From assembly GCF_012275515.1 (NCBI RefSeq), contig NZ_JAAZQL010000011.1:62001-126000 (forward strand): 64,000 bases of DNA, read 5' to 3'. This document shows positions 18,492-27,354 of the stretch, piece after piece; the stretch's first letter is position 1; each line of letters opens with the position of its first letter. The notes under the pieces are model-generated. The model made no database searches. It was not told where the DNA came from and worked only from the letters and a program-made list of their open reading frames with translations. A program made the position numbers and the translations under genes. This DNA is from Novosphingobium sp. SG707. Lineage in GTDB: Bacteria > Pseudomonadota > Alphaproteobacteria > Sphingomonadales > Sphingomonadaceae.

Positions 18492-19469
18492 ATGACGCAA
18501 CACAGCCAACATCGCCTCGCAGGCGAGATGATAGCCAAGATCCACGCCGTGTTGGGAAAGCATGACGGCTATCGGACGCTGCATGCGGACGGTCGCTTTT
18601 ACCGGGGCATCTTTCAGGCACTTCCCGCCGCGGCCGCTTACTCCCGCGCCATCCATCTCCGGGGCGATGCCATCCCCATAACGGTCCGCTTCTCCAAAGG
18701 CGGAGGCGATCCCCTCGCTCATTTCAGCGCGACCGTCGGTATGGCGACCCGTTTCTATCTCCCGGACGGCCGCGTGACGAACCTCGTCATGCTCAGCCAG
18801 AAGCTTTTCGTCGCCCGCTCGATCGACCAGTTCATCGCGCTGGTCGATGCGGCCGCACCCTTGGCGCCGGGAGGCCCGCCCAACTTCGATGGCCTCAAAG
18901 CCATCCTGCCTGACCATCCCAATGCCGCAGCCGTGCTGAAAATGCGTGCGGAGTCCCCCGCGCCGGTAAGCTTCGCGCATACGGCTTTCCATGCAGTCCA
19001 TGCCTTCAATCTCGTCAATGCCAAGGGCAAGGTGACGCCTGTGCGGTTTCATTGGGAGCCGGTCGCCGGCGTCCAGGGACAGGCTGTCGAAAACCTTGCG
19101 GCCGCTGACATATCGATTCTGTTCAACGAGCTGGACCTTCGCCTCGCAACCGGCACGGTCGCCTTCGATCTCGTGATCGAATTGGCCGAACCGGGCGACA
19201 TCCTCGACGACGCGACCCATCTGTGGCCCGAAGGCCGGACCAGAGTCGTGATCGGTCGCCTGACTCTCAAGAGCCGGACGTCCGAAGACGAGATCGGAGA
19301 TCCGGTCATGAACCATGATCCGAGCATGCTGGTCGATGGCATCGAGGCTACCGACGACCCGATCCTGCAGATCCGCCGCGGTGTCTACGAAGCCTCGGCT
19401 GCGCTTCGCAGCGGGGGATGGCGTCGTGGTTCCGCCATCGCGTCGGCGAGCGAACCAAACAATTCGTGA
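18492..19469 (+). CDS. Catalase-related heme peroxidase
   Basis: 325 residues, matching the short catalase-like peroxidases. Recognisable segments are YRTLHADGRFYRGIFQALP, AIPITVRFSKGGGDP, FSATVGMATRFYLPDG and HAVHAFNLVNAKGKVTPVRFHWEPVAG. It is shorter than a classical catalase (about 480), as in the small SrpA-like family that uses peroxide to oxidise substrates. ATG 18492 follows GGAGG with a 6-base spacer. First gene of a plus-strand operon with a second heme peroxidase and a three-part efflux system. Confidence 0.85.
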   Translation: MTQHSQHRLAGEMIAKIHAVLGKHDGYRTLHADGRFYRGIFQALPAAAAYSRAIHLRGDAIPITVRFSKGGGDPLAHFSATVGMATRFYLPDGRVTNLVMLSQKLFVARSIDQFIALVDAAAPLAPGGPPNFDGLKAILPDHPNAAAVLKMRAESPAPVSFAHTAFHAVHAFNLVNAKGKVTPVRFHWEPVAGVQGQAVENLAAADISILFNELDLRLATGTVAFDLVIELAEPGDILDDATHLWPEGRTRVVIGRLTLKSRTSEDEIGDPVMNHDPSMLVDGIEATDDPILQIRRGVYEASAALRSGGWRRGSAIASASEPNNS

Positions 19470-19485
19470 TTTCGAGGAGGCCGCT

Positions 19486-20001
19486 ATGACCGCTACATTT
19501 ACCCCCAACGAGCGCACCCAGGACAACCCTGAGGTTCGCCAGCAGCCTGATGGCCCTGGCCTTCGTTACGGCAAGCGCGCCGAGGTCACGGCCGTCGTGG
19601 CGATCATTCCCGGTTCGATCAACCTTTTCCGCGAGCGCATCGCCCAGTTCCAGGCGGAATCGCGCTATTATGAAGGACGCATCGGCACTGTCCATGAACT
19701 TCGCATCATACTCATCAACGACAATGCACAGGCGCTCGTGACCGTCACTTACGACGGCGACTTCAAGCCTTATCTCGAGGACATCCTTCGCGAGGGAGGA
19801 CCCTGGTTCGACGCCCTCTTCGCAGGTGTCTGGGAAGGCTACGGCAAATCCTCCGAACCGGAAACGCGAGGCCTCATTCTGGGCTCGCTGGTCACAGCCT
19901 CGATGTTCTATGTCAATCACCACGACCTTTCGGTGAAGGACGTCGCCCGGTTGAAGCGCCAGAGCGCGGCGCTCACCGAATTGCTCGATTCCGTCAACTG
20001 A
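19486..20001 (+). CDS. Unknown protein in peroxidase operon (ferredoxin-like fold possible)
   Basis: 171 residues, unrecognised. It has repeated beta-strand/helix segments (EVTAVVAIIPGSINLFRERIAQF, HELRIILINDNAQALVTVTYDGDFKPYLEDI) that suggest a dimeric alpha/beta-barrel like small heme- or substrate-binding proteins. ATG 19486 has a GAGGAGG site. It lies 16 bases after the catalase-like gene and 2 bases before the DyP gene, so it is very probably part of the same reaction system. Confidence 0.7.
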   Translation: MTATFTPNERTQDNPEVRQQPDGPGLRYGKRAEVTAVVAIIPGSINLFRERIAQFQAESRYYEGRIGTVHELRIILINDNAQALVTVTYDGDFKPYLEDILREGGPWFDALFAGVWEGYGKSSEPETRGLILGSLVTASMFYVNHHDLSVKDVARLKRQSAALTELLDSVN

Positions 20002-20003
20002 CG

Positions 20004-21350
20004 ATGGCCGTCACACTTGATCTCGCGGAGATTCAGGGAACGGTTCTGCGCAACCGCCCCATGCCCTATTATGGCGCCTATCTCCTGTTTCGCGTCGACG
20101 ACGCCGCGTCTGCACGCGAGGGCGTGAAACGACTGTTACCGCACGTTACCTCCGCGAAAGACTGGGAAGCGCCGGCGGATCAGGCCTGGATCAACATCGT
20201 GTTCACAGCCGAGGGGTTGCGCCGCATCGGCGTTCCCTCCGAAATTGTCGATGGCTTCCCGATCCCTTTCGTTCAGGGGATGGCCGCGCGGAGGGTGTTC
20301 CTGGGCGATGTCGGGGATGCGGATCCCGCCAACTGGGACTGGCCGCATGGGGGCAACGGCTTCCATCTCGGTCTGTTTCTCATGGGGCAGAGCGAGGAGG
20401 CGCGCGCTGCAAAGCTCGCCTTGGGCCATGAGGCGATGCGGGGCCTTCCCGGTCTTCGTCTTCTCGCTCATCTCGATGTAGGGATTCCCCCGACGATGCG
20501 GGAGCATTTCGGCTATGTCGACGGCCTGAGCCGGCCCTTCATCGAGGGAGAGGGCGGCGAGCCCCTGCCGGGACAGGATGTTACCAAGGCGGGCGAGTTC
20601 ATCCTGGGTTACGAAAATGAGCTTGGACATATCGCAACCGGTCCCGGCCCCGAGATTTTCTGGCGCAACGGCACCTTCCTCTCGATCCGCAAGATACGCC
20701 AGAACGTCGCCGCTTTCCGGCGCTTTCTGCGGGAGAATGCCCAGACCCCGGAAGGTGAGGAATTCATCGCCGCCAAGATGATGGGCCGCTGGCGGAGCGG
20801 GTGCCCGCTCGCACTATCCCCGGACCGGGACGACCCCAGCATCGTCGCGGACCCGCTCCGTCGCAACGATTTCAAATATGCTCAGGACGATCCGGATGGT
20901 CATAGAACACCGGTGGGCTGCCACATTCGCCGGATCAATCCGCGCGATGCGCTCGACGGAACCATCTCGGATGCACGAACGCACCGGCTTTTGCGGCGCG
21001 GCGCCGCCTACGGCCCCGTGCTGCCGGAAGGCGCGATGGAGGAGGATGGTGAGGATCGAGGGATCGTTCTTGCGCTCATCAATGCCGACCCGGCCCGTCA
21101 GTTCGAGTTCGTCCAGTCGCAATGGATCAATGACGGCGATTTTGTCGGCGAGGGGTCGCGCGCCGATCCGATTGTGGGGCGCAGGGATCTTGCCGACGAT
21201 TACGCCTATCCTGCCAAACCTGTCCGGAAACGCCTCAAAGGCCTGCCGGACTTCACCGTGGTGCGCGGCGGCGAGCACGTCTTTGTCCCCAGCATCTCCA
21301 GCCTGCAGTGGATGGCCGGGCTCTCGGGCGGGATCGGCAATTCGCCATGA
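20004..21350 (+). CDS. DyP-type heme peroxidase
   Basis: 448 residues. The family signature GxxDG appears as FGYVDGLSRP, followed by the typical C-terminal segment HRLLRRGAAYGP. The second half has the usual FVQSQWINDGDF and FTVVRGGEHVFVPS segments. DyP enzymes use peroxide to oxidise dyes, phenols or other bulky substrates. There is no Tat signal at the N-terminus, so it is probably cytosolic. The stop overlaps the MFS transporter start (ATGA at 21347-21350). Confidence 0.88.
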   Translation: MAVTLDLAEIQGTVLRNRPMPYYGAYLLFRVDDAASAREGVKRLLPHVTSAKDWEAPADQAWINIVFTAEGLRRIGVPSEIVDGFPIPFVQGMAARRVFLGDVGDADPANWDWPHGGNGFHLGLFLMGQSEEARAAKLALGHEAMRGLPGLRLLAHLDVGIPPTMREHFGYVDGLSRPFIEGEGGEPLPGQDVTKAGEFILGYENELGHIATGPGPEIFWRNGTFLSIRKIRQNVAAFRRFLRENAQTPEGEEFIAAKMMGRWRSGCPLALSPDRDDPSIVADPLRRNDFKYAQDDPDGHRTPVGCHIRRINPRDALDGTISDARTHRLLRRGAAYGPVLPEGAMEEDGEDRGIVLALINADPARQFEFVQSQWINDGDFVGEGSRADPIVGRRDLADDYAYPAKPVRKRLKGLPDFTVVRGGEHVFVPSISSLQWMAGLSGGIGNSP

Positions 21351-22960
21351 CCGACGGCCACGCCTTTCGCCCGGAAGAGAGGCCCTTGTTCGCGGGTTCG
21401 CCCTTTTCTCCTGCCCACACGGGGATAAGGCGGCTCGCCTATTTTGCCTTTGGGCTCTTTCTCGGTGTGACCTCGACCTTCGGGAACGCGCTCACCACCG
21501 TCAACACCGGGGTCATCGCGGGTTCGCTCGGCCTTTATGCCGCTCAGGCTGCCGCGCTCCCGGCGATCTATGTCGCCATGAACGCGACCGCCAACCTGAC
21601 GCTCGTCAAGGCCCGTGCCCAGTTCGGCATCCCCGAAACGACCTGCGCGATGCTCACGCTCTACGCGCTCGCCGGCATCATCCAGTTTTTCCATTCGAGC
21701 TTCGTCGCCACGGCGATCCTGCGCGCATGCAGCGGCCTTGCCGCCGGTGCGATGATCACCCTGGGCGTCTACTATCTGATGCAGGCGCTTCCGCCCAAGG
21801 CAAAGCCGCTGGGCGCGGTCATCGGCATCGGCCTGCCCCAGATCGGGACGCCGCTCGCCCGTATGGTCCCGGTGGACGTGCTCACCCGGCATGGGCTCTG
21901 GGGGCTCCACGCCATCGAGGTTGCGTTGGCGCTGTTCACGATCGCGGTCATCCTGTTCCTGCCGCTCCCGCCGAGCGAGAAGAGCAAGGCGTTCGCGCCC
22001 CTTGATGCGCTGACGATCGTCCTGTCGATCGCCGGTCTTTTCCTCCTGTGCCAGGTGCTGGGGCAAGGTCGCACGCTCTGGTGGACCGATACAGCATGGC
22101 TGGGAATGGCGCTCGCGCTTGCGATTCCGCTGCTCGCGGCCGCCTTTCTGATCGAGATACACCGAAGGAACCCGCTCGTCCATTTCGAGTGGCTCGGCAC
22201 ATGGGGCATATTGCGCTTTGCTGCGGTTGCGCTGGTCATGCGTCTGGCGCTCGCCGAGCAGACCTACGGCGCGGTCGGGCTGCTCACGCTTGGCGGCCTC
22301 AATAACGATCAACTGCGGTTTCTGTTCTTCATCGTCGCGATCGCCATGTTCGCGGGCATCATCACTGCCGCGCTCACCATCTCCCAGCGCAGACTCCCCT
22401 GGCAGGTCCTTGTTGCGGCGCTGATCATCGCAAGTGGGGCATGGATCGACAGCGATGCGACCAACCTGACACGCCCCGAGCAGCTCATTCTGAGCCAGGC
22501 CATGATCGGCTTCGGCACCACGCTCTTCGTCGGCCCGGCACTGCTCTACGGCTTCCTGCGGATGATTCAGCGGGGAGGTGACCACCTGGTGAGCTTCGTG
22601 GTCACCTTCAGCATCACCCAGAATGTCGGCGGACTCATGGGGTCCGCTTTGCTCGGTACGCTTCAAAACATCTGGGCGCGCAATGCCACCAACGTCCTGG
22701 CGGCCGATATGTCGACCGGTGACCCGCAGACCGCTGCCCGGATTTCCGGCGGGGCCTTGTCTCTGGCTGGCGCGCTCGTTGACCCAGCGCAGCGTTCGAT
22801 CCAGAGCGCCGGGCTGCTCGCACAGGCAATGGGGCGCGAAGCGGCGATCATCGCCTTCACGGACACGTTCCGGTTCGTCGCGGTGCTCGCGCTCGCCACC
22901 GCCATCTTCATCATGGTGAACATCTGGATGTCACGCCACCGCAAGGGAGATCCCGCTTGA
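21347..22960 (+). CDS. MFS efflux transporter (DHA2/EmrB-like)
   Basis: 537 residues with about 14 hydrophobic segments. The first is FAFGLFLGVTSTFGNALTTVNTGVIAGSLG; loops and helices are typical of drug/proton antiporters of the EmrB group. It is followed without a gap by an HlyD-type adaptor and an outer membrane factor, so it forms the inner-membrane part of a tripartite pump. ATG 21347 overlaps the DyP stop. Confidence 0.85.
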   Translation: MTDGHAFRPEERPLFAGSPFSPAHTGIRRLAYFAFGLFLGVTSTFGNALTTVNTGVIAGSLGLYAAQAAALPAIYVAMNATANLTLVKARAQFGIPETTCAMLTLYALAGIIQFFHSSFVATAILRACSGLAAGAMITLGVYYLMQALPPKAKPLGAVIGIGLPQIGTPLARMVPVDVLTRHGLWGLHAIEVALALFTIAVILFLPLPPSEKSKAFAPLDALTIVLSIAGLFLLCQVLGQGRTLWWTDTAWLGMALALAIPLLAAAFLIEIHRRNPLVHFEWLGTWGILRFAAVALVMRLALAEQTYGAVGLLTLGGLNNDQLRFLFFIVAIAMFAGIITAALTISQRRLPWQVLVAALIIASGAWIDSDATNLTRPEQLILSQAMIGFGTTLFVGPALLYGFLRMIQRGGDHLVSFVVTFSITQNVGGLMGSALLGTLQNIWARNATNVLAADMSTGDPQTAARISGGALSLAGALVDPAQRSIQSAGLLAQAMGREAAIIAFTDTFRFVAVLALATAIFIMVNIWMSRHRKGDPA

Positions 22961-24066
22961 CCGTCGCTGCTCAAACCTCGCAGCAGTCCGAGGAGACGCA
23001 GGGAACCGCTCCCGGCCACTGGCAGCCCGCGCGCCGCCGCCCGCTGACGATCCTCGTAACCTGCATCCTCGTCGTCATTGCCTTGCTGCTCGTTCTCGCC
23101 GCATGGGGTCTGCCGCCCTTTTCGGCTGGGAACGAGAACACCGACAACGCCTATGTCCGGGGACGTACGACCGTCATAGCGCCGCAGGTCAGCGGCTATG
23201 TGATGCAAGTCCTGGTCCGCGACTATGAGACGGTGAAACCTGGCCAGCTTCTCGTGAAGATCGATGATCGCATCTATCGCGCACGGGTCGAGCAGGCCCG
23301 TGCCAATCTCGCTGCCGCGGAAGCCGCGCTCGCCAATTCGACGCAGGCGCGCGCAGCGCGGACCGCGGGGCTTGAAGGTCAGGTTGCCGGTGTTGCCAGC
23401 GCGCAGGCGCAACTCGTTCGCGCCCGTGCGGATATGGACCGTGCCAACGACCTCGTCCGCGATGGCTCGATCTCCTTGCGCGAACGCGATCAGACCCTCG
23501 CGGCGCTGGCCCTTGCCCAGGCGCAGGTCCGCCAATCCCGGGCGTCGACTGAAATCGGCCGGCAGGACATCCGTACTGTTGATGTCGGGCGAGGCGGCCT
23601 TGAGGCGCAGGTCCAGGCCGCGCGTGCGCAGCTTCACGCGGCCGAGATCGATCTCGAGCATACGGTGATCCGAGCGCCGGAAGGCGGGAGGCTCGGCGAG
23701 GTCAGCATCCGGGTCGGGGCCTATGTGACCAATGGTACCCAGCTTCTCGCGGTCGTGCCGCCGGAACGCTGGATCATCGCCAATATGAAGGAGGCCCAGA
23801 CCGGACATATCCGGCCCGGCCAGTCCGTGAGCTTTACCGTCGATGCACTGGCAGGCGAGACATTCGTCGGTCGTGTCGAGCGGCTTGCGCCCGCAGCAGG
23901 CTCCGAGTTCGCCGTGCTCAAGCAGGACAATGCAACCGGCAATTTCGTCAAGATCCCGCAACGGATCGGCGTGCGGATCGCGGTCGATCCCCGTCAGCGC
24001 GCCGCCGCCCGTCTGCTGCCTGGCATGTCGGTCGAGGTCAGCATCGACACGGGCTCCTCGTCGTGA
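22957..24066 (+). CDS. HlyD/EmrA-type periplasmic adaptor protein
   Basis: 369 residues. One transmembrane helix (LTILVTCILVVIALLLVLAAW) is followed by the biotinyl-lipoyl-like halves (TDNAYVRGRTTVIAPQVSGYV and VIRAPEGGRLGEVSIRVGAYV) flanking a long coiled coil. It connects the MFS pump to the outer membrane channel. The start is TTG 22957, overlapping the MFS stop as TTGA. No other start fits the family N-terminus as well. Confidence 0.88.
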   Translation: MTVAAQTSQQSEETQGTAPGHWQPARRRPLTILVTCILVVIALLLVLAAWGLPPFSAGNENTDNAYVRGRTTVIAPQVSGYVMQVLVRDYETVKPGQLLVKIDDRIYRARVEQARANLAAAEAALANSTQARAARTAGLEGQVAGVASAQAQLVRARADMDRANDLVRDGSISLRERDQTLAALALAQAQVRQSRASTEIGRQDIRTVDVGRGGLEAQVQAARAQLHAAEIDLEHTVIRAPEGGRLGEVSIRVGAYVTNGTQLLAVVPPERWIIANMKEAQTGHIRPGQSVSFTVDALAGETFVGRVERLAPAAGSEFAVLKQDNATGNFVKIPQRIGVRIAVDPRQRAAARLLPGMSVEVSIDTGSSS

Positions 24067-25448
24067 TCCGGCGCCTGGCCGCAGTTGCCGGCTTCCTGAT
24101 CCTTGCCGGCTGCGCCGGCCCGCGCCCCGCGATCCCGCCGCGCGCTGCCGTTGCTGCGCCGGGCGCATGGCGCAGCGGCGGGGAAGGGGCAGACGCGGCG
24201 ATCGATGAGGCATGGTGGACCCAATTCGGGGATCCGGAACTGGCGAGTCTCGTGCGCGATGCGCTGCGCGACAATGACGACCTGGAGATTGCGGCAGCTC
24301 GCGTCGAAGAAGCCAGAGCACAGCTTGCCGCCGCGCGGGGCACGCAGCTTCCTGTGCTCCAGGCTGCCATGTCAGGCGGTCGGACGCGGAGCGTCAATCC
24401 CTTCGGCATCGACGTGAACCAATGGGCTGCGCAGGGCGAACTCCAATCCTCCTTCGATCTCGATCTGTTCGGTCGATTGAGAAACAGCACGGCCGCCGCC
24501 CGCGCCAACCTGCTGGCAACCGGCTACAGCTGCGATACGGTGCGGCTCGCTGTGGTGACGGCCGTCGCCAGCACCTATGTCCAGCTCCGTGCCGCAGATG
24601 CACGTCTCGACCTGCTCAGGCGGACGCTCGATGGGCGCGGCGGCACTCTCAGGCTCATCCGCCGGCGAGCCGAGGCGGGCTACGGGTCGCAGCTCGATCT
24701 CGCCCAGGCGGAGGCTGAATATGAAGCGACCGCGCAGGCCATCCCGCCGGTCGAACTGGCGATCGCGAAACTGGAAAACGGGCTCAGTATCATTCTCGGC
24801 CGCGCACCGGCGCCGATCGTGCGCGGGAAGAGCCTGGATAAGATCACTCTGCCTGTCGTACCGATGCAGTTGCCGGCAGCCATTCTGCGCCGGCGACCCG
24901 ACCTGGCGGCGTCCGAGCAGCAGATTGTTGCCGCCGATCGATCCCTCGATGCGGCGCGCGCCGCTTTCATGCCCAACATCAGCCTCTCGGCATCGGGCGG
25001 CTTCGTATCCTCCTCGCTCCTGCCCGACGACCCGCTGTCGATCTATTCGCTTGGAAGCAGCATCCTCGCGCCCATCTTCAACGGCGGCCGGATCAAGGCG
25101 CAGGCCGACAGCGCCGCCGCGCGGCGAGATCAGGCGGCTTTCGCCTATCGTCGGGCAGCCTTGACCGCCTTCCGTGAGGTCGAGGACGGTATGGCCTCGG
25201 TTCAGCGGTTGCGGCAGCAAGAGGACGCGCTGGCCCGTCAACGCGATGCTCTCGCCCGCACCCAGAGCCTGGCCTTCCGTCGCTACAAGGAGGGATATTC
25301 GCCCTATCTCGAGCAACTTGATGCCGAACGAAGCCTGCTGTCCGCAGACCTCGCTCTGGTCCAGAACCGCAGTGATCGCTTGATCGCGGCAATCTCCCTT
25401 TTCCAGGCGCTGGGCGGCGGGTGGCAACCCGCATCGGTGAGCAAGTAG
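24063..25448 (+). CDS. NodT-type outer membrane efflux lipoprotein
   Basis: 461 residues, TolC/NodT family. The N-terminal lipobox is FLILAGCAG. A WWTQFGDPELASLV motif marks the start of the mature domain. Two outer membrane efflux repeats follow, with LRRRPDLAASE/ARAAFMPNISLSASGG in the second. It completes the export system. GTG 24063 overlaps the adaptor stop (GTGA), giving a fully coupled three-gene cassette. Confidence 0.9.
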   Translation: MIRRLAAVAGFLILAGCAGPRPAIPPRAAVAAPGAWRSGGEGADAAIDEAWWTQFGDPELASLVRDALRDNDDLEIAAARVEEARAQLAAARGTQLPVLQAAMSGGRTRSVNPFGIDVNQWAAQGELQSSFDLDLFGRLRNSTAAARANLLATGYSCDTVRLAVVTAVASTYVQLRAADARLDLLRRTLDGRGGTLRLIRRRAEAGYGSQLDLAQAEAEYEATAQAIPPVELAIAKLENGLSIILGRAPAPIVRGKSLDKITLPVVPMQLPAAILRRRPDLAASEQQIVAADRSLDAARAAFMPNISLSASGGFVSSSLLPDDPLSIYSLGSSILAPIFNGGRIKAQADSAAARRDQAAFAYRRAALTAFREVEDGMASVQRLRQQEDALARQRDALARTQSLAFRRYKEGYSPYLEQLDAERSLLSADLALVQNRSDRLIAAISLFQALGGGWQPASVSK

Positions 25449-25569
25449 GGTACGATGGGGCGTCTCCTCTTGTTTGCTCTCGTATTGGAACCGATCGTCC
25501 CCCACGACAATGTTGTGGGCAGCGCCGGAAATCGGCGCGTCAACCTCACCCCAGGCCGAAAAGCCTGAC

Positions 25570-26019
25570 ATGGGCGGATCGGGATCCATCTTGACCGCGA
25601 TGGTGGGTCTTGCCGGTGCCGCGGTCGGCGGTTTCGGCTCGTTCATGACATCCTGGCTGACGGTTCGCGCGCAGCTCTCACAAAAGGTCAGGTCGGAAGC
25701 GCGCAGCCGACGCGAGGAAATCTATACCGACTTCATCAAGGAAGCGACGCGTCTTTTCGGTGATGCTCTGGGCCACGAGCGAGAGGATGTCTCCGATCTC
25801 GTGACGCTTTATGCACTCGTCGCCAGAATGCGGCTGATCGCCGCCAATGAGGTCATCGAGCGTGCCGAACACGTCCTTGAAGCGATCGTCAGCGCCTATC
25901 TTGGCCCGAACCATACCCTGCATGAACTACGGCAGTTCGCGAGCCAGGGCGGAATGGACCCTCTTCGTCAATTCAGCGAGGCCTGTCGCGCTGAGCTCAA
26001 ACGCTTTGGCGAAGCCTGA
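25570..26019 (+). CDS. Small membrane protein of unknown function
   Basis: 149 residues. One N-terminal hydrophobic segment (ILTAMVGLAGAAVGGFGSFMTSWL) is followed by a charged helical domain (EARSRREEIYTDFIKEATRLFGDAL). This resembles single-pass proteins with a cytosolic coiled region. ATG 25570 was chosen because the hydrophobic segment then lies at the N-terminus; ATG 25474 is an alternative. Function unknown. Confidence 0.6.
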   Translation: MGGSGSILTAMVGLAGAAVGGFGSFMTSWLTVRAQLSQKVRSEARSRREEIYTDFIKEATRLFGDALGHEREDVSDLVTLYALVARMRLIAANEVIERAEHVLEAIVSAYLGPNHTLHELRQFASQGGMDPLRQFSEACRAELKRFGEA

Positions 26020-26106
26020 AACATCATGCTGCATGACAGCATCACACCGGGATCCAAGAGTGAATCCTCCAGCGGACAATTATCGCGACTGGAGTTTACA
26101 ATCATC

Positions 26107-26403
26107 ATGCTCGCCGCGCACCCGCAGGAGTGGCCGCCGCCCGCCGGTCGCATTGCTCGTTTGTTATGGCGAGCGCGCTATGGTTTCAGAGTGAAACCGC
26201 TGGCGAATACGCGCCTTGAGGCGCTCCGCGTGTTGGCAGCCTGTCTCCATTCGGGCCGTGACCACGAATGGCTCGTCAGCGCCGAGGCGCTCTTCCTCTG
26301 CGCGGGGTGGTATCCAGGTGACATTCCGAGGGTGCGGGCGGCTGTCCATCACTTAAGGCGCGATTTCGCGCAGCCTTGCTCCAATTTTGCAAGCGTCCGG
26401 TGA
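26107..26403 (+). CDS. Small hypothetical protein
   Basis: 98 residues from ATG 26107 (or 125 from ATG 26026). The core WRARYGFRVKPLANTRLEALRVLAACLHSG is rich in Arg and Leu and looks like a short helical protein. No clear ribosome binding site is seen. Weakly supported. Confidence 0.4.
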   Translation: MLAAHPQEWPPPAGRIARLLWRARYGFRVKPLANTRLEALRVLAACLHSGRDHEWLVSAEALFLCAGWYPGDIPRVRAAVHHLRRDFAQPCSNFASVR

Positions 26404-26624
26404 TGCGTGTCGATCAGTTTCGCATCTAAGCCCAGGTTCCCTTGAGCCCATTGCATACGCGGTTTTGGGTGTCGGAGGATTCGTTGGTCCGCTTCGCTGC
26501 GTATGAATTCGGTGTCTATGCCCTCACAGAAGCGCCACGTAGCCTGCAGCACTAACGGCTAATCACTCTCGAACTTCCGTCCGCTGTGCTAACGTTGCCA
26601 ATCTCTGTGCCATTGGGGGATAAC

Positions 26625-27032
26625 GTGACTGGCTTCAAGAGCGCGACATTTCTGCTGAGTCTCTGTCTCCCTGCGGCCGTCGGCGGTGCCAGCACGGACG
26701 GCACCGGCGGCGTGTGGCGCAATCCCCAGAACAGCGTTCACGTCGAGGTCCAGCGGTGCGGTGCGGGGATGTGCGGAACGGTGGTCTGGGCCAGTGAAAA
26801 AGCGATTGCCGACGCGAAAAGAGGAGGCACCGACAATCTCATCGGGCTTCAGTTGTTCAGGGATTTCACCCAGGATCGCAGGGGAATTTGGCACGGGCGT
26901 GTGTTCGTTCCGGATATCAATAAGACATTTTCAGGAACTGTTGAGGCTTTGGACGCGAACACACGCCGCGGATCGGGCTGCCTGTTTGGGCGCTTTGCAT
27001 GCAAATCGCAGGACTGGGTACGAGTTAAATAG
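26625..27032 (+). CDS. Secreted DUF2147-like protein
   Basis: 135 residues. A signal peptide (VTGFKSATFLLSLCLPAAVGGAS) precedes a small beta-rich domain with the family pattern GVWRNPQNSVHVEVQRCGAGMCGTVVWAS, GRVFVPDINKTFSGTVEAL and GCLFGRFACKSQDWVRV. Start GTG 26625 follows GGGGGATAAC; an upstream in-frame start at 26586 would spoil the signal peptide. Members are periplasmic proteins of unknown role with an avidin-like fold. Confidence 0.75.
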   Translation: MTGFKSATFLLSLCLPAAVGGASTDGTGGVWRNPQNSVHVEVQRCGAGMCGTVVWASEKAIADAKRGGTDNLIGLQLFRDFTQDRRGIWHGRVFVPDINKTFSGTVEALDANTRRGSGCLFGRFACKSQDWVRVK

Positions 27033-27313
27033 CTCATCATTATAGCGGGTCATTCAAGCTGGCGGTTCTGAAACAAGGCGGCTGCGCAGCATCACGGCGA
27101 GGAGGCGATTTCTCCCAAGGGCTTTCACATGTGCCGTCACCCTTCTTTCATGTGCACGGAAGCATCGACGCGACGAACCGCTGGTTCGAGAGATGGCGCT
27201 CGGCAGAATCCATGGCGCCGATGCCAGGATCGGTCGTCAAGCCCGTTTAGGTTGTCTCAGGTCGGTGCCGCCTGAGCGGACTGAGTCTAGGTCGGATGCA
27301 ACAGTTCCGATTA

Positions 27314-27350
27314 TCGATTGCCTGAGACCGACAATGTCTCAGGCAATCGA
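27314..27350 (-). terminator. Strong hairpin terminator downstream of the aldo/keto reductase
   Basis: Perfect 15-base arms TCGATTGCCTGAGAC (27314-27328) and GTCTCAGGCAATCGA (27336-27350) with a 7-base loop. They lie directly after the stop of the minus-strand reductase gene. There is no long T-run, so termination strength is uncertain. Confidence 0.6.
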
Positions 27351-27354
27351 ATAT

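Noticed and set aside
21206..22666. 486-codon minus-strand frame opposite the MFS transporter
   Set aside because: It is extremely rich in Arg, Glu and Asp, as is common for the complement of membrane genes, and has no domain.
22663..24321. Long minus-strand frame opposite the HlyD and NodT genes
   Set aside because: It is arginine/glycine-rich with no domain and overlaps well-supported genes on the other strand.
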